A program made the position numbers and the translations under genes. 64,000 bases of DNA from CAVPDG01 sp963702535 (lineage in GTDB: Bacteria > Chloroflexota > Anaerolineae > Anaerolineales > UBA4823), in contig CAVPDG010000025.1 in assembly GCA_963702535.1 (NCBI GenBank), positions 124,001-188,000 on the forward strand. Reading direction: 5' to 3'. Every line of letters starts with the position of its first letter. Position 1 is the first letter of the stretch. This document shows, piece by piece, positions 1 to 9,837 of the stretch. The notes beneath the pieces are model-generated. The model made no database searches. It saw only the letters and a list, made by a program, of their open reading frames with translations, and had not been told where the DNA came from.

Positions 1-185
1 GCTTCGATAATTAACGCCAAAGGATAAATGACCCCCCCGAAAGCTGCCAGGCTGATCTTGGGATCTGCCATGCGCGCCACAACCGCGGTGATAAACGGCA
101 GCTCAACGCCCATGATGAGCCAGCTTGCCGCCAGCGGCCACCAGGTCTTGAAAATCTGCCGTAGGGTTATTTCGGTCGGAGGCAT
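1..185 (-). CDS. Multi-pass membrane protein, MATE/ANKH-like (N-terminal part only)
   Basis: The gene reads leftward and leaves the window after about 61 codons. It starts at the ATG at 185, and the N terminus begins MPPTEITLRQIFKTWWPL. A hydrophobic helix with the segment SWLIMGVELPFITAVVARM follows, then a conserved-looking AAFGG stretch and the start of a second helix. This resembles the N terminus of multidrug/ankyrin-type (MATE or ANKH-like) flippase families as I remember them, but too little is present to decide the family. It is divergent from the LysE-type exporter on the right. Confidence 0.5.
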   Translation of the reverse strand, partial: MPPTEITLRQIFKTWWPLAASWLIMGVELPFITAVVARMADPKISLAAFGGVIYPLALIIE

Positions 186-313
186 ACCCACCAAGTATAG
201 CACCAACGAAACTGCTGCAAGCGCCAGGTGTTATCATTACTCGGTCTTGAATTTGCCCGAAAAATGCCGTACCAGACAATGCAACCTGCCCAACACGGCA
301 ATTTTGGCGGGGA

Positions 314-962
314 ATGACCGGGAGGGTGAACCTGTCTGTGAGAGACATTTACGGTTTATTGATGCAGGGATTGGCGCTCGGTTTGGCAGCCTCAGCCTCG
401 CCTGGACCTTTCCAGGCTTACCTGATCAACCAGGCGCTGGCAAACGGCTTCCGAGGCGCCGCCCCGGTCGCGTTTGCGCCGCTGATCGCCGATATTCCGA
501 TTGTGATTGCCAGCTTATTACTGCTCGACCAGCTTTCGCCCGAGCTCTTGCGTCTCATCAACATCGCTGGTGGGGTATTTGTGCTCTACCTGGCTTTCAG
601 CCTGGGGAGGGGCTGGCGCGCAAGTACGGGTGCGGCCAATCCTGAGAGCAGCCAGGCCGCCGCCGTAGGCGCAGCTGGGCCGCGGCATCCTCATGAACCT
701 GTTCAGCCCAGGTCCATACACATTTTGGATCCTGGTGAGCGGACCGATCTTGGTGGCTGCGCTGCGCGAGTCGACAGCGCAGGGATCGGCATTCCTGCTA
801 GGTTTTTATGCCGCGCTCATCGGCGGTTTTCTGGCGATTGCCGCCCTCTTCCACCAGGCGCGCCGGCTGGGACCCAGGGTTGTCCGCGGGTTAAGTTTGG
901 CAAGCATCCTGATCCTGTTCGGTTTTGGCATCCTGCTGTTGCAGCGGGGTTTCTGGGGATAA
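314..962 (+). CDS. LysE/RhtB-family amino acid exporter, frameshifted
   Basis: The N-terminal part starts at 314 and carries the family signature SASPGPFQAYLI in the first helix, followed by further hydrophobic helices. Around 668-692 the reading frame changes by one base. The C-terminal half, with NLFSPGPYTFWILVSGP and two last membrane helices, continues in the new frame to the stop at 960-962. The combined length of about 215 residues is normal for LysE/RhtB translocators, which export amino acids or related small metabolites through the inner membrane. No premature stop occurs within either half, so one sequencing indel is the simplest explanation. A true inactivating mutation cannot be excluded. 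It seems to be a single gene, followed by a palindromic terminator. Confidence 0.7.
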
Positions 963-966
963 AAAA

Positions 967-994
967 GGTGTGTACGGCGATCGCCGTACACACC
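967..994 (-). terminator. Perfect palindrome, intrinsic terminator for the leftward gene
   Basis: Positions 967-980 and 981-994 are exact reverse complements, giving a GC-rich stem with a GCGATCGC tip. Read on the minus strand it is followed by six T residues (961-966 are all A), the layout of a rho-independent terminator for the gene ending at 1030. It also lies just past the LysE stop, so it may stop transcription from both sides. Confidence 0.75.
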
Positions 995-1029
995 CGGTGC
1001 TACATATTACGGTAGGATTCTACCCTGGC

Positions 1030-1986
1030 TTACTCGGAGCAGTGTCCCGGACCGATGTAGCCGTTGTTATACATATCGAGCTGGGTAGCGTAAGTAAGAG
1101 CCAGGCCGCGCAGAGATTTGCTCAGCGTGCTGGAAGGCGTATAGGTATTGAAGAAGGTCTCTGACCAGGCAAGCGCTCCGGTGATCACCGAGGTGTTCGC
1201 GCCGTTGAGCCCATTTAGCTTGGCGGCGATGAAGGCATGCGCCAGGATGTAGTAGGCGTTGCCCTGGGGTGGGGTCCACAGCACCCGGTAGTAGGTCTTA
1301 CCACTCAGGTAGAACGGTGTGCTGGCGCCGTTGGGTAGCTGCGCCCAGGTGTTATCGTAAGGCGCCGGACCGAACTCGGAGTGCGTCTTCCAGTAGCCGG
1401 GGGTCAGGCTGCAGCCGCCAGCGCAGGGCACGTTGATATCCACCGTCCAGCTGGCGGAACCAGTCGTCCCGCTATCGTTGGTGGTGAAAGAGGCGATATT
1501 GGTAAACTTGTACATCCCGCACACTTCGTATGGACCAACCGGCATGGTGTATTGGAAGGTCTTGGGACCCTCTCCCGCGCAGACCGTGCCCAGGTCGCCG
1601 GCTTTGTCGTCGACGACATTCACACACTCATCCGTCTCGCTCGAGCCGCTATTCGTTACCACCGCCGTATCCGTCCCACCCACCGAGCCGTCTGCCAGAT
1701 AGATGGTTGCAGTATTGCTCGCTGGGAGCGCACCTGTGCCGGAAGCGGTGTACGTGCAACCCGTGATAAAACCAGGCGCCAGGGTGTACGGGAAGGTGAA
1801 TGGGCAGGTGACAGCGCCGGCTGTTCCATCACTGAGTACGTCCTGGATGCTGGCGATCACCGCGTTCGCGCTGGAATTGTTGACAAAGTCAATGGCGCCG
1901 GTCACCGTCCATCCCCCCGCGTTGAGTGGGGTGGGAGTCACCGTAACCGCGTATTTGTAGCCGGCGCAATCGGAAGCAAAACTTTA
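1030..1986 (-). CDS. Secreted-type protein with C-terminal GYWKTH domain, 5' end missing or frameshifted
   Basis: The open frame on the minus strand runs from a stop at 1984-1986 to the stop at 1030. The only early start is a GTG at 1941, and no signal peptide is encoded upstream in this frame. The N-terminal half is a Thr/Ser/Gly-rich beta-sandwich-like region with paired cysteines, typical of bacterial surface proteins. The C-terminal half starts with CSLTPGYWKTHS and continues with a conserved-looking domain (YYRVLW, AFIAAKLNGLNGA, YIGPGHCSE) that I recognise as the GYWKTH-type module of secreted bacterial proteins with unknown role. The lack of a start and of an export signal suggests a remnant of a larger surface protein or a frameshift near 1986. 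Confidence 0.6.
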
Positions 1987-2115
1987 TTACTCCCATTCTT
2001 GTCATATATAACGGATGAGCAGCCCAAGATGTAACATGAACCCTCTGACAGATTCCTGACCGTTCACCGCTAGATATAAAGCATCCGATCTTTCTGCTGT
2101 TGAGCTGGTATGGGT

Positions 2116-2137
2116 GCTCCCCAGAGGCGCGGGGAGC
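2116..2137 (-). terminator. Possible hairpin terminator downstream of the SufR-like gene
   Basis: GCTCCCC at 2116-2122 pairs with GGGGAGC at 2131-2137 over an 8-base loop, just past the stop of the leftward regulator gene. No run of T follows, so this is a weak call. Confidence 0.35.
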
Positions 2138-2163
2138 TGCTGGCGAGCGGGTACCGCCGGGCG

Positions 2164-2790
2164 CTACCCTGCCCTGGCTAGGTTGGGCGTGCCGACGGTG
2201 AAGATGCACACTTTTCCCCCCTGGCGGCTGGCAGCCAACCGGGCAGCTTGTGTGACGGGCGCCTCCAGAGCTACCTCCAGCAGGCTGGCGTCCAACTGGC
2301 AAAGCTCAGGGTGTGCTGGGAGGATCGAGGCATACGGGCAATGGGCAAAAACCAGGCGCGGTCCGGATGAGCGGGCTTCCCAACGCGCCCGGTAGTTCAG
2401 TTTGTTCAGAAGCTGGACGCAGGTATTCAGGCGCTGGGTCAAATTGCCCGCGCCGCTGGGCTGCTGGACGATGCGCATCGCAACCCGCCGCAGAGCTGCG
2501 CGGCGCTCTTCAGGCGGCATATCATCGAGCAGCTCCTGGAGCAACGCACCTGCCAGCCCGTCCAGGTTATGCGCCTGCGCCTGCCGCGTCAAGGCATAGA
2601 AGTGGGTGGGGCGACCGCGCCCTGCACCTAGCCGCTGCTCCACGATCTCAACCGCACCTTCCTGCAATAATATCCCCAGGTGGTGGCGCATGTTGGCGGC
2701 TGTCGTCCCCAGCGCCTGGCTGAGGTCGCTGGCTGAAAGGCTATGCTTGCTGGAGAGCTGCTCCAGGATACGCTGGCGGGTGCTATCCAT
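2164..2790 (-). CDS. SufR-like winged-helix regulator with cysteine-rich effector domain
   Basis: This is a 208-residue protein. Residues 1-75 form an ArsR/DeoR-type winged helix-turn-helix (STRQRILEQLSS, then SASDLSQALGTTAANMRHHL). The C-terminal domain has the spaced cysteines expected of SufR-like regulators: CPYASIL, HPELCQLD and GKVCIF. In that family the cysteines hold an iron-sulfur cluster whose loss changes DNA binding. The gene is divergent from iscX, which opens a run of iron-sulfur genes, so control of that operon in response to cluster status is a reasonable inference. The ATG at 2790 lies six bases after a good -10 box, so the transcript may be leaderless. Confidence 0.8.
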   Translation of the reverse strand: MDSTRQRILEQLSSKHSLSASDLSQALGTTAANMRHHLGILLQEGAVEIVEQRLGAGRGRPTHFYALTRQAQAHNLDGLAGALLQELLDDMPPEERRAALRRVAMRIVQQPSGAGNLTQRLNTCVQLLNKLNYRARWEARSSGPRLVFAHCPYASILPAHPELCQLDASLLEVALEAPVTQAARLAASRQGGKVCIFTVGTPNLARAG

Positions 2791-2796
2791 GCTTCA

Positions 2797-2825
2797 ATTA
2801 TAGTATCAACGAACGAATTATGCAA
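2797..2825 (-). promoter_or_regulatory. Sigma70-type promoter of the SufR-like regulator
   Basis: On the minus strand a TTGCAT box (2820-2825) and a TATAAT box (2797-2802) are separated by 17 bases. The ATG at 2790-2788 starts six bases after the -10 box, so transcription should begin at or next to the start codon. Confidence 0.65.
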
Positions 2826-2848
2826 ACATATATTGTCTTTAATCTGGG

Positions 2849-2876
2849 TTGACACATCACTGCCTGAGGGTATAAT
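2849..2876 (+). promoter_or_regulatory. Consensus sigma70-type promoter of iscX-nuoBCDI
   Basis: TTGACA at 2849-2854 and TATAAT at 2871-2876 both match the consensus and are 16 bases apart. The iscX ATG is at 2888, only 11 bases after the -10 box, so the message should have almost no 5' leader. The promoter is back to back with the regulator promoter, giving a compact shared control region. Confidence 0.8.
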
Positions 2877-2887
2877 TAGAACCTGGC

Positions 2888-3100
2888 ATGGACGATCCAC
2901 TGACCTGGGAAGATTCATACGCCATCGCCCTGGCGCTGCAGGCTCACCACCCAGATGCGAACATCGAGGAAGTATCCCTCGGCGCCATCTACCACTGGAC
3001 GCTTGAGCTGCCCAATTTCGAAGACGATCGCCAGCTGGCAAACGACGCCATCCTTTCGGCAATCTATCAAGAATGGTTCGAGGAGGTAATTTCATCATGA
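2888..3100 (+). CDS. iscX: Iron-sulfur cluster assembly protein IscX
   Basis: This small acidic protein of 70 residues has the full IscX pattern: LTWEDSYAIALAL at the start, HPD, then LPNFEDD and a C-terminal AIYQEWFEE. IscX is a cytosolic modulator that binds the cysteine desulfurase IscS and iron during iron-sulfur cluster assembly. The usual length is 65-70 residues. Its stop overlaps the nuoB start by four bases (ATGA at 3097-3100), so it is translationally coupled to a respiratory complex that needs clusters. It is preceded by a strong promoter and a divergent SufR-like gene. No other isc gene is next to it. Confidence 0.88.
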   Translation: MDDPLTWEDSYAIALALQAHHPDANIEEVSLGAIYHWTLELPNFEDDRQLANDAILSAIYQEWFEEVISS

Positions 3101-3759
3101 GTGAAGAGATCAACTCTCCCGGCTACGAGATCCCACCTGAAATGCAAGGGGCGGTAGCCATCACCACGCTGGATAAGATTTACAACTGGGGCAGGCGCTC
3201 CTCCATCTGGCCGATGATGTTCGGGCTGGCTTGCTGCGCCATCGAGATGATCTGCACCGCCGCCAGCCGCTACGATTTCTCCCGCTTCGGCATGGAAGTG
3301 ATGCGCCCCAGCCCACGCCAGGCAGACCTGATGCTCGTCTCAGGCACGGTCACCAAAAAGATGATCCCGCAGATCGTGCGCCTGTACAACCAGATGCCAG
3401 AGCCGAAATACGTGGTCGCCATGGGCGCTTGCGCTTCCGGCGGTGGACCTTTCAAAGAAGGATACAACGTGGTTTCCGGAGTGGATAATTATGTACCGGT
3501 GGATGTTTACATCCCCGGCTGCCCTCCCACCCCGCAGGCTCTGCTGAACGGTCTGATCGCCCTGCAAAAGAAGATCGATACACAATCCATCAAGCAGGTG
3601 CGCTGGTACCAGAAGGAAGGCACCGAGGTGATCCCCGTTCCTGTTTTGGGACCGGATGTGATGGACCCGCGCGAGTACGACCAGATCAAGCAATACACCA
3701 CTGAAAAACTCCTCAAAGAACATGCTGCCAGCCAGGAACCTGCCAGCGAGACGGCGTGA
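3097..3759 (+). CDS. nuoB: NADH-quinone oxidoreductase subunit B (NuoB)
   Basis: A 220-residue subunit of complex I that carries the terminal cluster N2 at the junction of peripheral and membrane arms. The four expected cysteines are visible: the C46-C47 pair in FGLACCAIEM, C112 in GACASGGG and C142 in PGCPPTPQAL. The start at 3097 is chosen because AGGAGG sits at 3081-3086 and because it overlaps the iscX stop. An upstream in-frame start at 3073 would lie inside iscX. The C-terminal tail is rich in Glu and Ala. The nuoCD fusion follows 13 bases downstream. No nuoA is found upstream. Confidence 0.95.
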   Translation: MSEEINSPGYEIPPEMQGAVAITTLDKIYNWGRRSSIWPMMFGLACCAIEMICTAASRYDFSRFGMEVMRPSPRQADLMLVSGTVTKKMIPQIVRLYNQMPEPKYVVAMGACASGGGPFKEGYNVVSGVDNYVPVDVYIPGCPPTPQALLNGLIALQKKIDTQSIKQVRWYQKEGTEVIPVPVLGPDVMDPREYDQIKQYTTEKLLKEHAASQEPASETA

Positions 3760-3772
3760 TGCGGAGCGAGCC

Positions 3773-5515
<1,743 letters not shown>

Positions 5516-5560
5516 ACGGATTCGATCAGAAGCTACGAGAAGCAGAAACGGAGTTAGCGT

Positions 5561-6169
5561 ATGGATGGCATGGGAATAATCAAAGGCATGGGCGTTACCC
5601 TGAAACGTTTCGTCGAGACCTACCTGGACGATATCCGTTGGTTCGGCAAGCGCTATTACACCGAGGAAGGCATCGCCCACCGGATGAGCACCGATGTCCG
5701 CGGCATCTTCACAATCCAATACCCGGAAGAAAAGCTGCCCGTACCGGAAGAATTCCGCTTCATCCCCTTCCTGGTGTATGAAGAGGGACCCAACGGTGAG
5801 AAGCAGGATCGCTGCACCTCCTGCGGCATCTGCGCCAAGGTTTGCCCGCCGCAGTGCATTTGGATCGTGCGCACCAACGATCCCAACACGGGACGTCCCA
5901 TCCCGGAGCCGGCGGAGTTCTATATCGACGTGGATATCTGCATGAACTGCGGATTGTGCGCCGAGTACTGCCCATTTGACGCCATCAAGATGGACCACGA
6001 TTATGAGATCGCCGTATACGACCGCTACAAGCACAATATCTACAATAAAGAAAAGCTCTCCAAGCCCGTCTCGTACTACGCGTCCATCCGTCCGGTGAAT
6101 TACCAGCGCGAAGAAACCGCCCGCGCTGAGGCGGAGGCAGCCAAAGCTGCCAAGAAGGCAAAAGTCTGA
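5561..6169 (+). CDS. nuoI: NADH-quinone oxidoreductase subunit I (NuoI), two 4Fe-4S clusters
   Basis: A 202-residue ferredoxin-like subunit that passes electrons towards NuoB. Two complete 4Fe-4S motifs are visible, C85-x2-C88-x2-C91-x3-C95 (CTSCGICAKVCP) and C127-x2-C130-x2-C133-x3-C137 (CMNCGLCAEYCP). The N terminus holds an amphipathic helix that normally contacts the membrane arm. The last 25 residues are an Ala/Lys/Glu-rich tail. GGAG at 5550-5553 supports the ATG at 5561. It follows nuoCD after 45 bases and is probably in the same transcript. Confidence 0.94.
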   Translation: MDGMGIIKGMGVTLKRFVETYLDDIRWFGKRYYTEEGIAHRMSTDVRGIFTIQYPEEKLPVPEEFRFIPFLVYEEGPNGEKQDRCTSCGICAKVCPPQCIWIVRTNDPNTGRPIPEPAEFYIDVDICMNCGLCAEYCPFDAIKMDHDYEIAVYDRYKHNIYNKEKLSKPVSYYASIRPVNYQREETARAEAEAAKAAKKAKV

Positions 6170-6186
6170 ATCGCCAGGGAGAGGCA

Positions 6187-6501
6187 TTGAGCAACAGCGA
6201 CTCCAACCTGATCTTTCCACTGCGCCTGATCCCTGCCCTGCTCCATTCACGGGGCGAGGCATGGCAGCGCCTGGTCAGGCAAGCGCTTGACGGAAACGTA
6301 GACCAGACCGCCTTTGTGCTGACGGTTGCCCGGCTGGCAGGTTGCAGTACGTGCCATGCAGATGCCTTGCGCGCCTTGCGCGGTTGCTCACAATGCGCTC
6401 GCCAATCCGTCAATCGCTACCGGGGCAACGACCAGGAGCTGGTGGGACTCTATCACCAGGCTCACCGGGATGTGCTCCAGTTTCTGGCAAGCGGAAACTA
6501 A
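6187..6501 (+). CDS. Small cysteine-motif protein of unknown function
   Basis: A 104-residue soluble protein with a TTG start at 6187 and a purine-rich ribosome site (GGGAGAGG) just upstream. I do not recognise the family. It has two cysteine pairs, C53-S-T-C56-H57 and C67-S-Q-C70, in an otherwise helical sequence, a pattern that would suit a zinc or iron-sulfur site. CSTCH looks like a haem c motif, but there is no signal peptide, so haem attachment is unlikely. It begins 17 bases after nuoI and precedes mrp, so a role in cluster handling is possible but only inferred. Confidence 0.6.
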   Translation: MSNSDSNLIFPLRLIPALLHSRGEAWQRLVRQALDGNVDQTAFVLTVARLAGCSTCHADALRALRGCSQCARQSVNRYRGNDQELVGLYHQAHRDVLQFLASGN

Positions 6502-6567
6502 AACCGTTCAATTAATGTAGAAGCACGGCGAGGCTTTCGCCGGCTGTCATGAGAAGGTAAAAGGGAT

Positions 6568-7650
6568 ATGGCTAAACAACTGGTAACCGAGCAAGCCGTG
6601 CTGGCTGCTCTTGGAAAAGTGCAGGAACCAGAGCTACACCGGGACCTGGTCACTTTGAACATGATCCGCGATCTGGAGATCGAAGCCGGAAAGGTCAGCT
6701 TCACCATCATGCTGACTACCCCGGCTTGCCCGTTAAAGAACCAGATCGAGCGCGAGGCATACCAGGCAGTTGCTGGCATCGCCGGCGTCTCCTCGGTCAA
6801 GATCAAGATGGACGCTGCCGTGCCCAGCGATGGGCGCCCGCGCGGGCTGCTGGAGCTGCCCATCCGCAATGCGATTGCCGTCGCGTCTGGCAAGGGCGGC
6901 GTGGGGAAGAGCACGGTGGCAGCCAACATCGCCGTCGAGCTGGCGAAAAGCGGGGCAAGCGTCGGCTTGTTGGATGCCGATATCTACGGACCCAACATCC
7001 CGACCATGATGGGCGTCAAGCACCTCCCGGCGAACCAGGGCAACAAGCTGGTGCCTGCCGAAGCCTACGGTGTGAAACTGATGTCCATCGGTTTCCTGGT
7101 CAAACCGGACCAACCGCTCATCTGGCGCGGACCCATGCTGCACTCCGCCATCCGCCAGTTCCTCACGGATGTGAGCTGGGGCGAGCTGGATTACCTGGTG
7201 GTCGACCTGCCGCCCGGCACAGGCGACGCCGCCTTGAGCCTTACGCAGTCGCTGCCTTTGAGCGGCGGCGTAATCGTCACCCTGCCCCAACAGGTATCGC
7301 TGGATGACGCCCTGCGCAGCCTGGAGATGTTCCGCCAGTTGGATGTGCCCATCTTCGGCGTGGTCGAGAACATGAGCTACCTGGAGCTGCCCGACGGATC
7401 ACGCATGGATATCTTCGGGACGGGCGGCGGCGAGCGCCTGGCAAAGCAGGCTGGCGTGCCCTTCATCGGCGCTATCCCGATGGACCCCGAGGTGCGCGCC
7501 GGTGGAGACCAGGGCAAACCTGTTACAATTACCCATCCGGATTCTGCCGCTGCCAGGGCGCTGAGCCACATTGCCAGCGACATCGCCGCTAAGGTAAGCG
7601 TGGCTGCCTTTAACCGGGGCAATATCATCCCGATCAACCTGGTCGGTTAA
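6568..7650 (+). CDS. mrp: Mrp/NBP35-type iron-sulfur carrier P-loop ATPase, without the CxxC motif
   Basis: A 360-residue protein. Residues 1-85 form a MIP18/DUF59 domain. The MinD-like ATPase follows with deviant Walker A GKGGVGKST at 108-116, LLDADIYGPNIPTMMG and VVDLPPGTGDA. The family inserts or transfers 4Fe-4S clusters into apoproteins, including complex I, which fits the location behind nuo genes. The segment after ENMSY (267-271), where many homologues carry a CPxC cluster-binding pair, reads LELPDGSRMDIFG here and has no cysteine. Whether this version still holds a bridging cluster is therefore open. Confidence 0.88.
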   Translation: MAKQLVTEQAVLAALGKVQEPELHRDLVTLNMIRDLEIEAGKVSFTIMLTTPACPLKNQIEREAYQAVAGIAGVSSVKIKMDAAVPSDGRPRGLLELPIRNAIAVASGKGGVGKSTVAANIAVELAKSGASVGLLDADIYGPNIPTMMGVKHLPANQGNKLVPAEAYGVKLMSIGFLVKPDQPLIWRGPMLHSAIRQFLTDVSWGELDYLVVDLPPGTGDAALSLTQSLPLSGGVIVTLPQQVSLDDALRSLEMFRQLDVPIFGVVENMSYLELPDGSRMDIFGTGGGERLAKQAGVPFIGAIPMDPEVRAGGDQGKPVTITHPDSAAARALSHIASDIAAKVSVAAFNRGNIIPINLVG

Positions 7651-7696
7651 TCTATGCGCGGGCGGCAAACCCCGCGATTGGTCACACCTGATTCTA

Positions 7697-8653
7697 ATGG
7701 ACCCTACAATTGTCGGTATTCGCTTTCACAAGGTCGGTAAGGTTTATCATTTCGACGCCTCGAGCTTCCGTGATATCCAGGTAGGCGATTTCGCTGTCGT
7801 TGAAACCAGCCGGGGGCGCCAGCTCGGTGAGGTGGTGCAGATCGTGGAGGAGGCGCCTCCACCCCCCGAAGGCGCCTGGAAGCCCATCCAGCGCCGCGCC
7901 ACCCCGCGTGACCTGGTCCAGAAGCAATTCTGGCAGCGCAAGGAGCTGGAGGCAACCATCAACTGCCGCGCCAAGGCTGCGGAGATGCGCATCGAGGGGG
8001 TCAAGATCGTCACCTCTGAGTACTCCTACGACGGCTCGCGCCTGGCATTCCTGTTCAGCACCGAAGCGGAGACAAAGCTCGATCTGAAGAACTTGCGCAA
8101 TGCCATGCAGCGCATCTACCCGCGCACCCATGTGGAGATGCGCCAGATTGGGCCGCGTGACGTCGCCAAGCTCCTGGGCGGTATGGGCGCCTGCGGGCTG
8201 GATAATCGCTGCTGCTCGATGTTCCTCACCGAGTTCAGCTCGATCTCGATCAAGATGGCGAAGGAACAGGGCATCTCCCTGACCCCTTCCGAGATCACCG
8301 GCATGTGCGGACGGCTGCGCTGCTGCCTGATCTATGAATACGAGCAGTATGTCGAGGCGCGCAAGCAGCTCCCCAAGCGCGGCAAACAGGTCGTGACGCC
8401 GCACGGCGAGGGCATGGTGATCGACAGCTTCCCGCTCAAATCTACGGTCATGGTCGAATTCCCCACTGGCGTGCAACAGGAGTTCGAGCTCGACCAGCTC
8501 CAGCCGTTCGAAGAGCTGGAGGCGTTGAAGAAGAAAGCTCAGGAGCCGTGCGCCAAGCACGCGGGCGGCGAGTGCGACTGTAATAAAGAGAAAAGCCAGG
8601 CGCAGCCTGCGCCTGCGCCTGCGCCGACCAAAAAGAAGAAAAGGAAGAAATAA
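7697..8653 (+). CDS. PSP1/RicT-like cysteine-rich protein
   Basis: A 318-residue protein with the PSP1 C-terminal domain: TSEYSYDG, then GGMGACGLDNRCCSMFL and ITGMCGRLRCCLIYE. Six cysteines (C166, C172, C173, C204, C209, C210) sit in the two conserved blocks. In Bacillus the relative RicT/YaaT binds an iron-sulfur cluster with RicA and RicF and acts in RNase Y control, competence and sporulation. Whether that holds here is unknown. The C-terminal 40 residues contain a Pro/Ala stretch and end in a Lys/Arg-rich tail that may bind nucleic acid. It is close to mrp and the nuo genes and is followed four bases later by the amidohydrolase. Confidence 0.85.
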   Translation: MDPTIVGIRFHKVGKVYHFDASSFRDIQVGDFAVVETSRGRQLGEVVQIVEEAPPPPEGAWKPIQRRATPRDLVQKQFWQRKELEATINCRAKAAEMRIEGVKIVTSEYSYDGSRLAFLFSTEAETKLDLKNLRNAMQRIYPRTHVEMRQIGPRDVAKLLGGMGACGLDNRCCSMFLTEFSSISIKMAKEQGISLTPSEITGMCGRLRCCLIYEYEQYVEARKQLPKRGKQVVTPHGEGMVIDSFPLKSTVMVEFPTGVQQEFELDQLQPFEELEALKKKAQEPCAKHAGGECDCNKEKSQAQPAPAPAPTKKKKRKK

Positions 8654-8657
8654 CCCC

Positions 8658-9833
8658 ATGCCGGATTATTACCAGGAAGCCCAAGCGCTCTTCGAATACA
8701 CGCGCAACCTGCGCCGCGATTTTCACCGCCACCCAGAGCTGGGATACCAGGAGGTGCGCACGGCTGGCATCGTGGCGCGCGAGCTTGGCAGCCTGGGCAT
8801 GGAGGTGACCACGGGCATCGCCAAGACCGGCGTGGTTGCTTTGATGGAATGCGCTCGCCCGGGTCCCGTGGTGCTGCTACGCTTCGATATGGACGCCCTG
8901 CCCATCGTGGAGGAAACCGGAGCAGACTACACTTCAGAGAATCCGGGCGTCATGCACGCCTGCGGGCACGACGGGCATACCGCGATCGGACTGACCGTGG
9001 CGCGCCTGCTGCATGCCCACAGCCAGGAGCTGGCAGGCACGCTCAAATTCGTCTTCCAGCCGGCAGAGGAAGGCTTGAACGGGGCGGAGCAGATGGTAAA
9101 AGAGGGCGTGCTGCAGAACCCGTCTCCGGATTTCAGCCTGGCTTTGCACCTCTGGAACGAGAGACCGCTGGGCTGGCTGGGCATCGGCGCTGGGGCAGTG
9201 ATGGCAGCCGCTGAGATGTTCAAGATCCGCATCACCGGCAAAGGCGGGCATGGCGCCGTGCCGCACCTGGCGGTCGACCCGGTGCTGGCAGCCGCCCATG
9301 TCATCACAGCCCTGCAGAGCATCCCGGCGCGCAACGTGCCGCCGCTCAAAGCAGCCGTTGTCAGCGTCACCACACTGCGCGCCGGCGAGGCGTTCAACAT
9401 CATCCCCTCCTATGCCGAGCTTACCGGCACCATCCGCACCTTCGAGCCGGAAGTGCGCCGTGTAGTGCTGGAGCGTTTCCATCAGGTGATTAGCGGTGTT
9501 GCGGAAGCCATGGGCTGCCAGGCAGAGATCCAGTGTGACGCCATCACCCCGGCTGTGATCAACAACGAACAAGTCGCCGATCGCCTCAGAAAGGTAGCCG
9601 CAAGCGTCCTGCCGGACTCGCCGGTGGCGTCCAATTTCGCCACCATGGGCTCGGAGGACATGGCTTACATGATGCAGGATATCCCCGGCTGCTTCGTTTT
9701 TGTTGGCTCCGCCAATTCCGAGAAAGGTCTGGACGCCCCCCACCACCACCCGCGCTTCGACATCGACGAAGAAGCGCTGCCCAGGGGAGCGGCGCTCCTG
9801 GCAGCCGCAGCCGCAGATATCCTCAGCGCTTGA
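8658..9833 (+). CDS. M20D-family amidohydrolase (hippurate/N-acyl amino acid hydrolase type)
   Basis: A 391-residue enzyme of the M20D peptidase family, which removes acyl groups from amino acids with a metal centre. The motifs present are RNLRRDFHRHPELGYQE, RFDMDALP near residue 75, HACGHDGH (100-107, with C102 and H104 as probable ligands), QPAEEG (E137/E138), H164 in LHLW, and a C-terminal HHHPRFD. The central lid domain has GKGGHGAVPH. The length is normal. It starts four bases after the PSP1 gene, so it is probably co-transcribed. Substrate cannot be told from sequence. Confidence 0.88.
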   Translation: MPDYYQEAQALFEYTRNLRRDFHRHPELGYQEVRTAGIVARELGSLGMEVTTGIAKTGVVALMECARPGPVVLLRFDMDALPIVEETGADYTSENPGVMHACGHDGHTAIGLTVARLLHAHSQELAGTLKFVFQPAEEGLNGAEQMVKEGVLQNPSPDFSLALHLWNERPLGWLGIGAGAVMAAAEMFKIRITGKGGHGAVPHLAVDPVLAAAHVITALQSIPARNVPPLKAAVVSVTTLRAGEAFNIIPSYAELTGTIRTFEPEVRRVVLERFHQVISGVAEAMGCQAEIQCDAITPAVINNEQVADRLRKVAASVLPDSPVASNFATMGSEDMAYMMQDIPGCFVFVGSANSEKGLDAPHHHPRFDIDEEALPRGAALLAAAAADILSA

Positions 9834-9837
9834 GCCC

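Noticed and set aside
6337..6360. CSTCH as a cytochrome c haem-binding site
   Set aside because: The protein has no signal peptide and lies among cytosolic proteins; haem attachment needs export.
7657..7676. CGCGGG...CCCGCG as a terminator after mrp
   Set aside because: Six-base stem with no T run, and the next gene follows closely; probably read through.
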